Source of the DNA: Spirillospora albida
GTDB taxonomy: Bacteria > Actinomycetota > Actinomycetes > Streptosporangiales > Streptosporangiaceae
Direction of reading: 5' to 3'
Length of the DNA: 64,000 nt
Assembly (NCBI RefSeq): GCF_000718255.1
Contig: NZ_JOFJ01000003.1
Span: forward strand, 348,138 to 412,137
The notes beneath the pieces are model-generated. The model did no database searches. It worked only from the letters and a program-made list of their open reading frames with translations, and was not told the DNA's origin. Position 1 is the first letter of the stretch. Each line of letters opens with the position of its first letter. Positions 50,916 through 58,724 of the stretch are shown in pieces. Both the position numbers and the translations under genes were made by a program.

Positions 50916-52280
50916 ATGAGCAATCCTCCCTTCGGCTTCAACCGCCAGGGCGACGGCGACGACGACCGGCCCCAGGATCCGTTCTCGGCCATGGGCGGCG
51001 ACATGGCGCAGTTCGCCGACATGCTGCACCGCTTCGCCGACATGATCGGCGGGGCGGGGGCGGGCGGCCAGGGCGGCCCCCTGAACTGGGATCTCGCCAA
51101 GAACATAGCCCGGCACACCGTGGTGGAGCAGGGCGACCCCTCGATCGTGGACGCGGAGCGCCGCCAGGTGGAGGAGGCGCTGCGCCTCGCCGACCTGTGG
51201 CTGGACGGGGGCACCACGCTGCCCGCCGGGATCCGGACGCCGAAGGCGTGGAGCCGGTCCGAGTGGATCGAGCAGACGCTGCCGGTGTGGGCGAAGGTGT
51301 GCGATCCGATCGCGTCCCGCATGGTCGAGTCGATGGGCGGCGCGCTCGGCGGCGGTGAGATCCCCGCGGATGTGCAGGCGATGGCCGGGCCGCTGATCGG
51401 CATGGTCAAGCAGATGGCGGGCGCGATGGTCGGCGGCCAGGCCGGGCAGGCGCTCGGCGCGCTCGCCCGCGAGGTGACGGGCTCCACCGATGTGGGCCTG
51501 CCGCTCGCACCGGACGGGGTGGCGGCGCTGCTGCCCGCCGGGGTGGCCGCGTTCGGTTCGGGCCTGGAGCTGTCCGAGGACGAGGTGCGGCTGTACCTGG
51601 CGCTGCGGGAGGCCGCGCATCAGCGGCTGTTCGCGCACGTCCCGTGGCTGCGGGCGCATCTGCTGGGCGCGGTGGAGGAGTACGCGCGCGGCATCACCGT
51701 CGATCTCTCCGGGATCGAGCAGGCGGTGCAGGGCCTCGACCTGAGCAACCCGCAGGCGCTCCAGGACGCGCTGGGCGGCGAACTGTCGCTCCAGCCGGAG
51801 GAGACGCCCCGCCAGAAGGCGGCGCTGGCCCGCCTGGAGACGACGCTCGCGCTGGTCGAGGGCTGGGTCGACACGGTCGTGAACGAGGTCGCGGAGGGCC
51901 GGCTGCCCGGCGCGGTGAAGCTGGCCGAGGCGGTGCGGCGGCGCCGCGCCACCGGCGGTCCGGCGGAGCGGACGTTCGCGACGCTGGTGGGGCTGGAGCT
52001 GCGGCCCCGCCGCCTCCGCGAGGCGGCGGCGCTGTGGCGTCTGCTCACGGAGGTCCGGGGAACCGAGGGCCGCGACGCGGTCTGGGAGCACCCCGACCTG
52101 CTGCCGACGGCCGGCGACCTGGACGACCCGGGCGGCTTCGTCCACGGCCGCGGCGAGACCGGCGGCCTGTCCGACCTGGATCTGACGGAGCTGACGAAGG
52201 AGCCCGAGAAGGAGCCGGAGAAGGATCCCGGGAAGGATCCGGACACGAAGCCGGACGGCGACGAGGGGCCGGGCGCGTGA
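50916..52280 (+). CDS. DUF2342 zincin-like metalloprotease
   Basis: A 454-residue protein of the actinobacterial zinc-dependent metalloprotease family DUF2342 (M. tuberculosis Rv3195). The motif is REAAHQRLFAH near residue 232 (ExxH with a downstream His), not a full HExxH. The Gly/Ala-rich segment ~130-190 (MAGAMVGGQAGQALGAL) is typical. The C-terminus is a charged EPEKEPEKDPGKDPD tail. ATG 50916 has AGGGGCG upstream. Its stop overlaps a small frame and then a NUDIX gene by GTGA junctions. Confidence 0.92.
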   Translation: MSNPPFGFNRQGDGDDDRPQDPFSAMGGDMAQFADMLHRFADMIGGAGAGGQGGPLNWDLAKNIARHTVVEQGDPSIVDAERRQVEEALRLADLWLDGGTTLPAGIRTPKAWSRSEWIEQTLPVWAKVCDPIASRMVESMGGALGGGEIPADVQAMAGPLIGMVKQMAGAMVGGQAGQALGALAREVTGSTDVGLPLAPDGVAALLPAGVAAFGSGLELSEDEVRLYLALREAAHQRLFAHVPWLRAHLLGAVEEYARGITVDLSGIEQAVQGLDLSNPQALQDALGGELSLQPEETPRQKAALARLETTLALVEGWVDTVVNEVAEGRLPGAVKLAEAVRRRRATGGPAERTFATLVGLELRPRRLREAAALWRLLTEVRGTEGRDAVWEHPDLLPTAGDLDDPGGFVHGRGETGGLSDLDLTELTKEPEKEPEKDPGKDPDTKPDGDEGPGA

Positions 52281-52453
52281 GCCGCGCGCGAGCGTCGCGG
52301 GTGAGCGGCTGCCGGTACGAGCCGGACTCGTCCACGAACGTCATCCGGCGCCGGGTGGCGCGCGCGAGCCTGTGCTGGCAGCGCCCGAGCGATCAGGAGC
52401 GGCGGCGGCGCCGTCCGGCGAACTCCCGCTACCCCCGCATCGGGCGCGCGTGA
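52277..52453 (+). CDS. Possible 58-residue Arg-rich protein with GTGA junctions at both ends
   Basis: GTG 52277 overlaps the DUF2342 stop (GTGA), and the frame's own TGA overlaps GTG 52450 of the NUDIX gene in the same way. The product contains YEPDSSTNVIRRRVARA and SLCWQR, with many arginines, and is not a family I recognise. High Arg content is what spurious frames show in GC-rich DNA, but the double coupling and exact fit between two genes argue for translation. Confidence 0.45.
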   Translation: MSRARASRVSGCRYEPDSSTNVIRRRVARASLCWQRPSDQERRRRRPANSRYPRIGRA

Positions 52454-53007
52454 GCGATCGGCTGAGGTCGGACGCGGAGCGCGTCCTGGCGTCCTGGCAG
52501 GCCCCCGACGACGCCCAGGACCGGACGCGCGTGGCGTTCCTCCGCCATCTGGCGGAGCGTCCCGCCGACGGCATGTGGCGGGAGTGCGCCGCGGGGCATC
52601 TCACGGCGAGCACCGCCGTGCTGGACGCGTCCGGTGGCCGGGTCCTGCTGACGCTGCACTCGAAGATCAAGGCGTGGCTGCAGCTCGGCGGCCACTGCGA
52701 ACCGGGCGACGAGACCCTCGCCGCCGCCGCTCTCCGGGAGGCGACGGAGGAGTCCGGCATCCGCGGCCTCCGCCTCCTCCCGGGTCCGGTGCAGCTCGAC
52801 CGCCACGCGGTCCGCTGCCACCCGGAGGGCAGCTGGCACCTGGACGTCCAGTACGCGGCGGTGGCCCCGGCCGGCGCCCGCCACGCGATCAGCGAGGAGT
52901 CGGACGACCTGGCCTGGTTCCCGGTGGACGCGCTGCCCGCCGAGACCGACGACGTCGTCCGCAACCTGGTGACCCGGGCCGTGAAGGCCGTCCGCTCCAC
53001 GAGCTGA
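52450..53007 (+). CDS. NUDIX hydrolase
   Basis: A 185-residue protein with the NUDIX box GGHCEPGDETLAAAALREATEESGI (~75-100), which binds Mg and the diphosphate. It hydrolyses a nucleoside diphosphate linked to another moiety; the substrate is unknown. The start GTG 52450 overlaps the stop of the short frame upstream. An in-frame ATG at 52372 would extend into that gene and is less likely. Confidence 0.9.
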   Translation: MSDRLRSDAERVLASWQAPDDAQDRTRVAFLRHLAERPADGMWRECAAGHLTASTAVLDASGGRVLLTLHSKIKAWLQLGGHCEPGDETLAAAALREATEESGIRGLRLLPGPVQLDRHAVRCHPEGSWHLDVQYAAVAPAGARHAISEESDDLAWFPVDALPAETDDVVRNLVTRAVKAVRSTS

Positions 53008-53049
53008 GCGCGGGCCGCCCGCCGGCGCCGATCGGTGGCCTGGGCGGTG

Positions 53050-53682
53050 TCAGTGGGTGAGGGGGTGGCCTTCGAGCAGGGCCCTGGTGTTCTCCCAGCC
53101 TTCGAGGCCGAGGTCGAGGCGGGCCAGGTCATGCGGGCCGCGGAGGCGGTGCCAGCCGGGGCCCTGCGGGATCAGGCCGGGTCGGGGTGCGGCGGCGCGG
53201 AGGCGGGCCAGGGCGTCCGGGGTGTCGAGATCGACGGTCCGCAGCGCGCCGGCGAGCCAGTCCGGCAGGGGAAGGTGCGCCGCCAGGGCCACCAGGCCGC
53301 CGCCCTCGGCGGCGCACGCGGCCGCGGCGGCGGAGCCCAGGGCGCGGAACAGCTTGCCGATCAGGAGCGGCGGGAGATCGGGGGCGTCGCCCGCCAGGAG
53401 GGCGGCCTCGGTGGCGCCTTCGGCGTGGAGGGCGGCGAAGGCGGCGGCCGCGCCGGACGCGCGGACGATCGGAGTGCCCGGCCAGGTGAGGGCCTCGGCG
53501 TCCGGCTGGTGCGGGGGGTCGAGGACGAGCGCGGCGGTCACCAGGTCGAGGCCGGCGGCGACCTCGTAGGTGTCCTCCAGGGCGGCGAGGCGGAGCGCGT
53601 CCGGGTCGATTCCCGGCGGGGCGGGCGCGTTCGGGCGGGGGGACGACAGGACGGCGGCGAAGCGGGTGGCGGGCAGCGTCAC
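53050..53682 (-). CDS. DUF2064/glycosyltransferase-A-like protein
   Basis: A 210-residue protein. The central ALLAGDAPDLPPLLIGKLFRAL (~105) is the Asp-rich 'GDAPD' motif of nucleotide-sugar transferase-like DUF2064/CofC-type proteins. The start GTG 53682 overlaps the stop of the upstream YgjP-type peptidase gene (GTGA), so they are coupled. The real substrate is unclear. Confidence 0.7.
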   Translation of the reverse strand: MTLPATRFAAVLSSPRPNAPAPPGIDPDALRLAALEDTYEVAAGLDLVTAALVLDPPHQPDAEALTWPGTPIVRASGAAAAFAALHAEGATEAALLAGDAPDLPPLLIGKLFRALGSAAAAACAAEGGGLVALAAHLPLPDWLAGALRTVDLDTPDALARLRAAAPRPGLIPQGPGWHRLRGPHDLARLDLGLEGWENTRALLEGHPLTH

Positions 53683-54254
53683 CCGGCGACCTCGTGGGGC
53701 AGGTCGTCGCCGTGGCGGAGGCCGGCGTCGGCGGTGTCGGGGGCGTCCGCGTCGAGCGGCAGGTGGGCCGCGGCGGCGACGCCCTCCAGGTAGCCGCGGG
53801 CGCGGTCGGCCTTCGGGTAGTTGCCGACGAGCTCCCAGAAGTCGGCGCCGTGCCCCGGGATGAGCAGGTGCGCCAGCTCGTGGACGAGGACGTAGTCGAC
53901 GACCCAGGGGGGCATGCCGCGCAGCCGGGTGGACAGCCGGATCGTGCCGTCGTCGGGGGTGCAGGAGCCCCAGCGGGTCCGCTGGTTCGCGACCCAGCGG
54001 ACGCTGGCCGGGTCGGCGCGGCCGTCCAGGTAGCGGCGCGACAGCTCGCGGGCCCGTACCTCCAGGTCGGCGTCGCTGGGGCGGCGCCGCCGCTCCCGCT
54101 CCTCCAGCCGTTCGAGGATCGTGGCGATCCACTGCTCCTCTTCGGCCTTGCTGAGCCTGGACGGGACCATCACCACCACCTTGTCCCCGTCGCGGTACGC
54201 GGACACCGTCCGCCTGCGTCGGGTGCTGCGGCGAACCTCAACGTTAGGGGGCAC
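53679..54254 (-). CDS. YgjP-like metallopeptidase (M48/DUF45)
   Basis: A 191-residue protein. VLVHELAHLLIPGHGADFW provides the HExxH zinc motif (~125), preceded by RTRWGSCTPDDGTIRL, both standard in the YgjP/SprT-like DUF45 family. It has no signal peptide. The start GTG 54254 follows a short gap from the divergent direction; an alternative start cannot be excluded. It is the first gene of a two-gene unit. Confidence 0.9.
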   Translation of the reverse strand: MPPNVEVRRSTRRRRTVSAYRDGDKVVVMVPSRLSKAEEEQWIATILERLEERERRRRPSDADLEVRARELSRRYLDGRADPASVRWVANQRTRWGSCTPDDGTIRLSTRLRGMPPWVVDYVLVHELAHLLIPGHGADFWELVGNYPKADRARGYLEGVAAAAHLPLDADAPDTADAGLRHGDDLPHEVAG

Positions 54255-54406
54255 GCCTGCACGTTACCCAAAAATTTGCGCGCGCCAAAGGGGGTGTTGA
54301 CCATCGATGCAGGTCAGCCGTGTTCTTTTGGGCGAATAACCGCATCCGTTGCGGTTTTCGCACAACATCCTTTCCGCTCCGTCAACCGTCCCTTTACCGG
54401 GAGTGC

Positions 54407-55195
54407 TCAGGCGCCCGTGAAGCGGGGGGCGCGGCGCTCGCGCTGCGCGGTGAGGCCCTCCATCATGTCGGCGGACGCCATCGTGACGGGCTGGGCGAGG
54501 GACTCCCAGCGCAGGGCCGTCTCCATGTCGGGGTGGCCGCCTCCGGACAGCGCGACCTTGGTGAGCCGGGTCGCGACGGGCGCCTTCGCGGCGACGGCCG
54601 CCGCGGCGGCGAGGGCATCCTCCAGCACCTTCTCGCGCGGGACGGCGTGGTTGACCAGTCCGTGCGCGGCGGCCTCGGCGCCGGTGAGGACGCGTCCGGT
54701 CAGCAGCATCTCGCGGGCCAGCGGCAGCCCGGCGACCTCGGGCAGCAGCCAGGTGGCGGCCATCCCGGGGTGCAGCCCGAGCGCGGTGAAGGGGACGGTC
54801 AGCTTGGCGTCCTCGGCGGCCCAGCGCAGGTCGCAGGCGAGCGCGAGGCAGAGGCCGGCGCCGACGGCGTGCCCGTTGACGGCCGCGATCGTCGGCACCT
54901 CCAGTGCGCGGACGCCGAGCCACGTGCGGTAGAAGGCGAGCATGCGGTCGCGCAGCGCGGGGACCGCGACGGCGTTCTTCTCCGCCAGCCACGAGAGGTC
55001 GCCGCCGGACGTGAACGCCGAGCCCGCGCCGGTGACGACGACGCAGCGCAGCTCGGGGTCGGCCCGCAGGCCCGCCATGGCCGACTTCCAGAGCGCCGTC
55101 ATCTCGTCCGTCATCGCGTTGCGGCGGTCGGGCTCGTTGAGCGTGAGGACGGCGATCCCGTCCGGGCGGCGGTCGACCAGCAGTGCTTCGGGCAT
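54407..55195 (-). CDS. Enoyl-CoA hydratase/isomerase family protein
   Basis: A 262-residue crotonase. VTGAGSAFTSGGDLSWL and AAVNGHAVGAGLCLALACDLRWA contain the CoA oxyanion-hole residues. One catalytic Glu position (usually in the GLHPGM region) is His here, so activity may be isomerase or other crotonase chemistry. ATG 55195 has no strong ribosome-binding site. It diverges from the ABC1 kinase gene. Confidence 0.92.
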   Translation of the reverse strand: MPEALLVDRRPDGIAVLTLNEPDRRNAMTDEMTALWKSAMAGLRADPELRCVVVTGAGSAFTSGGDLSWLAEKNAVAVPALRDRMLAFYRTWLGVRALEVPTIAAVNGHAVGAGLCLALACDLRWAAEDAKLTVPFTALGLHPGMAATWLLPEVAGLPLAREMLLTGRVLTGAEAAAHGLVNHAVPREKVLEDALAAAAAVAAKAPVATRLTKVALSGGGHPDMETALRWESLAQPVTMASADMMEGLTAQRERRAPRFTGA

Positions 55196-55367
55196 GGCGG
55201 CACCGTACCGGCTCGGGTCCGGAACCGGCCGCACGGGGCGGCGGACGGCGTGAGAAAGCGCACACTTACCATAACGCCGCAGGTCGTGCGACCCGGATGT
55301 ATCCGGCTCCGGTAATGCAATCAGGTTGTTGTGGCGCGAACGACAGTGGATCACCGAGAATGGGCGG

Positions 55368-56699
55368 GTGAGCGATCTTCCCCGCCGCGCGGTGACGCGG
55401 TCCGCAAAGCTGGCGTCCCTCCCGATCGGCTTCGCCGGACGCACCGCGCTCGGGCTCGGCAAGCGCACCATCGGCCGGCCGGCCGAGGCCGTCGCCATGG
55501 AGATCCAGACCCGTACCGCCGAGCAGCTGTTCAAGGTGCTCGGCGAGCTCAAGGGCGGGGCGATGAAGCTCGGCCAGATGCTGTCGATCTTCGAGGCGGC
55601 GCTGCCGCCGGAGATCGCCGGCCCGTACCGGGCGACGCTCACCAAACTGCAGGAGGCGGCGCCGCCGCTGCCCGCGTCCGCCGTCCACAAGGTGCTGGCG
55701 GAGGCGCTCGGCGCGGACTGGCGCGACGGTTTCGACTCCTTCGACGACAAGCCCGCCGCGGCGGCGTCCATCGGCCAGGTGCACCGGGCGGTGTGGAACG
55801 ACGGCCGCACGGTCGCGGTGAAGGTGCAGTACCCGGGCGCCGGCAAGGCGCTGATCAGCGACTTCAACCAGCTGGCGCGGCTCGGCCGGCTGTTCGGCAT
55901 CCTCATGCCGGGGCTGGACGTGAAGTCCATGCTCGCCGAGCTGAAGGAGCGCGTGGTCGAGGAGCTCGACTACACGATCGAGGCCGACTCGCAGACGAAG
56001 ATCCGCGAGGCCTATCTCGACGACCCCGACTTCTACATCCCGGAAGTGATCGCGCAGGCCGGGAACGTCCTGGTCACCGAGTGGATCGACGGCACCCCGC
56101 TCTCGAAGATCATCAGTGACGGGGACGAGGACACCCGCAACCACGCCGCGCTGCTGTACTGCCGGTTCCTGCTGTCCGGCCCGAAGCGGTCCGGGATGCT
56201 GCACGGCGACCCGCACCCCGGCAACTTCCGCCTGCTGGCGGACGGCCGGCTCGGGGTCCTCGACTTCGGCGCCGTCGACCGCATCCCCGGCGGATTCCAG
56301 AAGCGGCTCGGCCTGCTGCTGCGGATCGGCACGATGGCGGACATCGACGAGATCGAGCAGGCCCTCCGCGACGAGGACTTCATCCGCGACGGCGTGGAGA
56401 TCGATCTCGATTCGCTGCAGGGCTTCCTCGCCCCGATCACCGAGCCGTTCGAGACCGAGACGTTCAAGTTCAACCGGGAGTGGCTGCGCGACATGGCGGC
56501 GCGCGTCACCGACCTGCGGCCGACCAACATCGTCCGGCAGCTCAACCTGCCGCCCGAGTACGTGATCATCCACCGGGTGCTGTCCGCCGGGACGGGCGTG
56601 CTCTGCCAGCTGGAATGCGAGATCCCCGCCCGCGCCGAGTCCCGGAAGTGGATCCCGGGGTTCGCGGACGACGAGGAGGGCGAGCTCGTCACCGGCTGA
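55368..56699 (+). CDS. ABC1/UbiB (AarF) family atypical kinase
   Basis: A 443-residue protein. KGGAMKLGQMLS is the invariant KxGQ-type motif, AAAASIGQVHRA the Ala-rich loop, VAVKVQYPG the ATP Lys, HGDPHPGNF the catalytic loop and VLDFGAVDR the metal motif. The family supports isoprenoid-quinone and lipid homeostasis. In M. tuberculosis (Rv3197) it also precedes whiB7. The start GTG 55368 is chosen over 55326 because the core begins just after it. A strong hairpin follows at 56764-56802. Confidence 0.94.
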   Translation: MSDLPRRAVTRSAKLASLPIGFAGRTALGLGKRTIGRPAEAVAMEIQTRTAEQLFKVLGELKGGAMKLGQMLSIFEAALPPEIAGPYRATLTKLQEAAPPLPASAVHKVLAEALGADWRDGFDSFDDKPAAAASIGQVHRAVWNDGRTVAVKVQYPGAGKALISDFNQLARLGRLFGILMPGLDVKSMLAELKERVVEELDYTIEADSQTKIREAYLDDPDFYIPEVIAQAGNVLVTEWIDGTPLSKIISDGDEDTRNHAALLYCRFLLSGPKRSGMLHGDPHPGNFRLLADGRLGVLDFGAVDRIPGGFQKRLGLLLRIGTMADIDEIEQALRDEDFIRDGVEIDLDSLQGFLAPITEPFETETFKFNREWLRDMAARVTDLRPTNIVRQLNLPPEYVIIHRVLSAGTGVLCQLECEIPARAESRKWIPGFADDEEGELVTG

Positions 56700-56716
56700 C
56701 CCGGAAAGCAGGTCGT

Positions 56717-56760
56717 CCGAAACAGCGGGCCGCCCGAAACAGCGGGCCGCTCGAACAGCG
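56717..56760. repeat. 17-bp direct tandem repeat
   Basis: CCGAAACAGCGGGCCGC occurs at 56717-56733 and again, identically, at 56734-56750, followed by a partial copy TCGAACAGCG. It lies just after the ABC1 kinase stop and before its terminator. Confidence 0.85.
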
Positions 56761-56763
56761 AAG

Positions 56764-56802
56764 AGCGGTGCCCGCGCACTGATGGGGTGCGCGGGCACCG
56801 CT
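56764..56802 (+). terminator. Terminator of the ABC1 kinase gene
   Basis: AGCGGTGCCCGCGCAC (56764-56779) pairs perfectly over 16 bp with GTGCGCGGGCACCGCT (56787-56802), 7-base loop, followed by TTCTCGTT. It is 64 bp after the stop. Apart from this and the tandem repeat, I see no gene in the rest of 56700-56974. Confidence 0.85.
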
Positions 56803-56974
56803 TTCTCGTTCGCGCGCCGGCGAGTGGGCCGCCGTGCGCGCTCCAGGACCGCCGGGAGGCGTCGGCCTTCGACCGGCGGTCGATGTCGGTGATCGAGTGA
56901 CCGGTTCCGGCCACGCATCGCCGAGCCGCGGCGCGCCGCGCTCATCGCCCCCGGGACGAGCGCGGCACGGCGCC

Positions 56975-57160
56975 TCAGCGGAGCGGGGCCGCGGGGGCCA
57001 GCAGGACGCGGGTCACGCGCGACGCGCGGGTCCGCGCGTCGCGCCGGGCGCGCCGCAGGGCCCGGACGCGGACGGCCAGGTCGGCCGGCGCGGGCTCGGG
57101 TATTCGCTCCCGGTACGGGTCCTGGCTCGGCAAGATCAGGGTCGGCAGGTTCGTGTACAT
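56975..57160 (-). CDS. Small basic protein downstream of whiB7
   Basis: A 61-residue protein from ATG 57160, which has GGAGG seven bases upstream; an in-frame start at 57253 lacks such support. The sequence begins MYTNLPTLILPSQDPYRER, and the C-terminal half is Arg/Ala-rich and likely helical. No family is recognised. It follows whiB7 by 89 bp on the same strand and may be cotranscribed. Confidence 0.6.
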   Translation of the reverse strand: MYTNLPTLILPSQDPYRERIPEPAPADLAVRVRALRRARRDARTRASRVTRVLLAPAAPLR

Positions 57161-57249
57161 CGTGGTTCCTCCGGTGGCCCGGGGGCGCGATCCCGCTGCG
57201 GGGATCGCGCCCCCGGAGTTGCTGTGGTCGATCGTCGGCATGGTGCTGC

Positions 57250-57537
57250 TCACACCGTCACGTCGTCCGGAAGCGGGTGCTTGCGCGGACGGCCGCGCGG
57301 CCGCTTGCGCGCGACGGTCACGCCGCGGACGAACAGCTCACCGCCCCAGACGCCCCAGGGCTCCTGGCGCTCGAGCGCCCCGGCGAGGCACTCCTTGCGC
57401 AGCGGGCACTCCAGGCAGAGCGCCTTGGCGAGCTCGACGTCGGCGGGCGCCTCGGCGAAGAAGAGCTCCGGGTCGGTCCGGCACGGGAGAGTGAGGTCCT
57501 CCTCGCTCATCGCGAGAGCCCCCAGCATCACGGTCAC
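57250..57537 (-). CDS. whiB7: WhiB7-type antibiotic-response regulator
   Basis: A 95-residue Fe-S transcription factor. Cys residues in LPCRTD and LCLECPLRKEC bind the cluster, EPWGVWGGELF is the WhiB7 G/W motif that contacts the sigma factor, and RPRGRPRKHP is the C-terminal AT-hook. These together separate WhiB7/WblC from other Wbl proteins. It switches on intrinsic resistance genes on ribosome stress. The start GTG 57537 follows GAGAGGAAAAAGG. It has a ~550-base leader with an open frame and an attenuator. Confidence 0.95.
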   Translation of the reverse strand: MTVMLGALAMSEEDLTLPCRTDPELFFAEAPADVELAKALCLECPLRKECLAGALERQEPWGVWGGELFVRGVTVARKRPRGRPRKHPLPDDVTV

Positions 57538-57587
57538 CCTTTTTCCTCTCGTTGGATCTCAACGTGCGTGTCGGTGGGTCGTCCGGG

Positions 57588-57628
57588 CAAAGAAGAAGGC
57601 CGCGGATCCGGTATCGGATTCCGCGGCC
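57588..57628 (-). terminator. Attenuator hairpin in the whiB7 leader
   Basis: On the minus strand, GGCCGCGGAATCCG pairs with CGGATCCGCGGCC across ATAC (57628-57598, one bulged base), followed by TTCTTCTTT. It lies ~50 bases before whiB7 and ~20 bases after a leader frame ends, matching the ribosome-mediated attenuators known for whiB7/wblC. Confidence 0.85.
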
Positions 57629-57649
57629 TGGGGGCTGAGCCGGTACTGG

Positions 57650-58009
57650 TTAGACCGGTCGCCTCCAGGGGTGCGGACCCGACACGCCACCCATGAGGGT
57701 GGCGCCCATGCGGGCCGTGGCCGGAGCCTGGGCGAAGACGTCTCCGATGTGGTGATCGGACACACTCCACTCGTGCTCGTCCTGGATTCGCTGCTCGAGG
57801 CGCAGCTCACGCGGTGCGCGCGGCCGCAGGCCGGAGCCGTCGAACTCCGACGGGAATCCGCCGGGGGTCGATTCGCCGAATCCGTCGTGCGTCAGGGGCG
57901 CGCAGGGCTTCAGGCCCAGCGGCGCCTCGACGAGCGCGACGGAATACGCCGGGGAGCCCGGGCATGCCGCGATCCAGGACGGCGCTGATTTGAGCATCGT
58001 GTTGATCAC
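57650..58009 (-). CDS. Leader ORF upstream of whiB7 (possible attenuation uORF)
   Basis: A frame open from GTG 58009 (or ATG 57997) to TAA 57652-57650, up to 119 residues, within the whiB7 leader. It includes MLKSAPSWIAACPG and ends ...GPHPWRRPV just before the attenuator. A GCCACCC-TCAT-GGGTGGC hairpin lies near its end. Coding is likely only in the sense of sensing ribosome stalling; the peptide is not a family I know. A shorter true uORF inside it is possible. Confidence 0.45.
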   Translation of the reverse strand: MINTMLKSAPSWIAACPGSPAYSVALVEAPLGLKPCAPLTHDGFGESTPGGFPSEFDGSGLRPRAPRELRLEQRIQDEHEWSVSDHHIGDVFAQAPATARMGATLMGGVSGPHPWRRPV

Positions 58010-58093
58010 CGGACCGCACACCACCTCTCTGGCTCCTCGGGCCGCCCCCGATGGATCAAGATCCACCGAACCGGCCGGTTTTTCGACTCTCTG

Positions 58094-58132
58094 AGCGTAC
58101 GGGGACCGCGGGGAATCAAGCAAGATATTTTT
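58094..58132 (-). promoter_or_regulatory. WhiB7-type promoter of whiB7
   Basis: On the minus strand, an AT block AAAAATATC (58132-58124) directly abuts TTGCTT (-35, 58123-58118). An 18-base spacer leads to TACGCT (-10, 58099-58094). An AT-rich block touching the -35 is the known signature of WhiB7-dependent promoters. The predicted start near 58087 gives a ~550-base leader. Confidence 0.75.
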
Positions 58133-58230
58133 GACCTGCGGTTTCGTGCTCCGGTTCACCCTCGTCCCGCCGAACCCGAGGGTGCCGGAGAGCGTCCCGG
58201 GGATCACTCGCCCCACGCGAAACGATCATC

Positions 58231-58407
58231 TCATGCGTCGGCGACGCGGATGAGCCCTTCCTGCATGACGGACACGACGAGTTCGCCGGACTGGGTGTAG
58301 ACCTGGCCTCGGGCGAGGCCGCGGGCGCCGCCGGCGAATGGGGTGTCCTGGTAGTAGAGGAGCCAGTCGTCGGCGCGGAAGGGGCGGTGGAACCACATCG
58401 CGTGGTG
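58231..58407 (-). pseudogene. tesB-type acyl-CoA thioesterase remnant (C-terminal part only)
   Basis: The last ~58 codons (HAMWFHRPFRADDWLLY, then GARGLARGQVYTQSG, VVSVMQEGLIR) match the C-terminal hotdog domain of TesB-type acyl-CoA thioesterase II. A full gene has ~285 codons. Upstream of the HAMWFH point the frame carries unrelated Cys/Arg-rich sequence (ICGCEASLQVRRRC), so ~225 codons are missing. The break marks the edge of the island that fills the rest of the window. Confidence 0.8.
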
Positions 58408-58461
58408 GACACAACGCCGCCTGACCTGCAACGACGCCTCACAACCGCAGATCCGCACGCT

Positions 58462-58608
58462 ATGGGCACAAACCCCATGAGCCAACGTCCCCGCTGGCTC
58501 AACTACGAACCGATCGAGCAGACCCCGCCGACGCGCCGGCCCACTGTCCAGGCCCCTGGCCTGGACGCCCATCAGCCTAGGCAACTGCCTCGTCGAGAGA
58601 CGACCTGA
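58462..58608 (+). CDS. Possible 48-residue protein at the island edge
   Basis: The 58408-58724 gap contains this short frame starting at ATG 58462 or 58477. Its product begins MSQRPRWLNYEPIEQTPP and is Pro/Arg-rich. No ribosome-binding site is obvious and no family is recognised. Otherwise I see nothing coding in this stretch. Confidence 0.3.
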   Translation: MGTNPMSQRPRWLNYEPIEQTPPTRRPTVQAPGLDAHQPRQLPRRETT

Positions 58609-58724
58609 GGGGCGGTGAGCCTGGCCCGGTCATACCCAGGCGGCGTCCCGCGAGGGGCAGACATCTGCCCCGCGATGCTGCACCCTGGAGAACCGGACGT
58701 CCCGCCGCGTGGAAGGGGAGTGCG

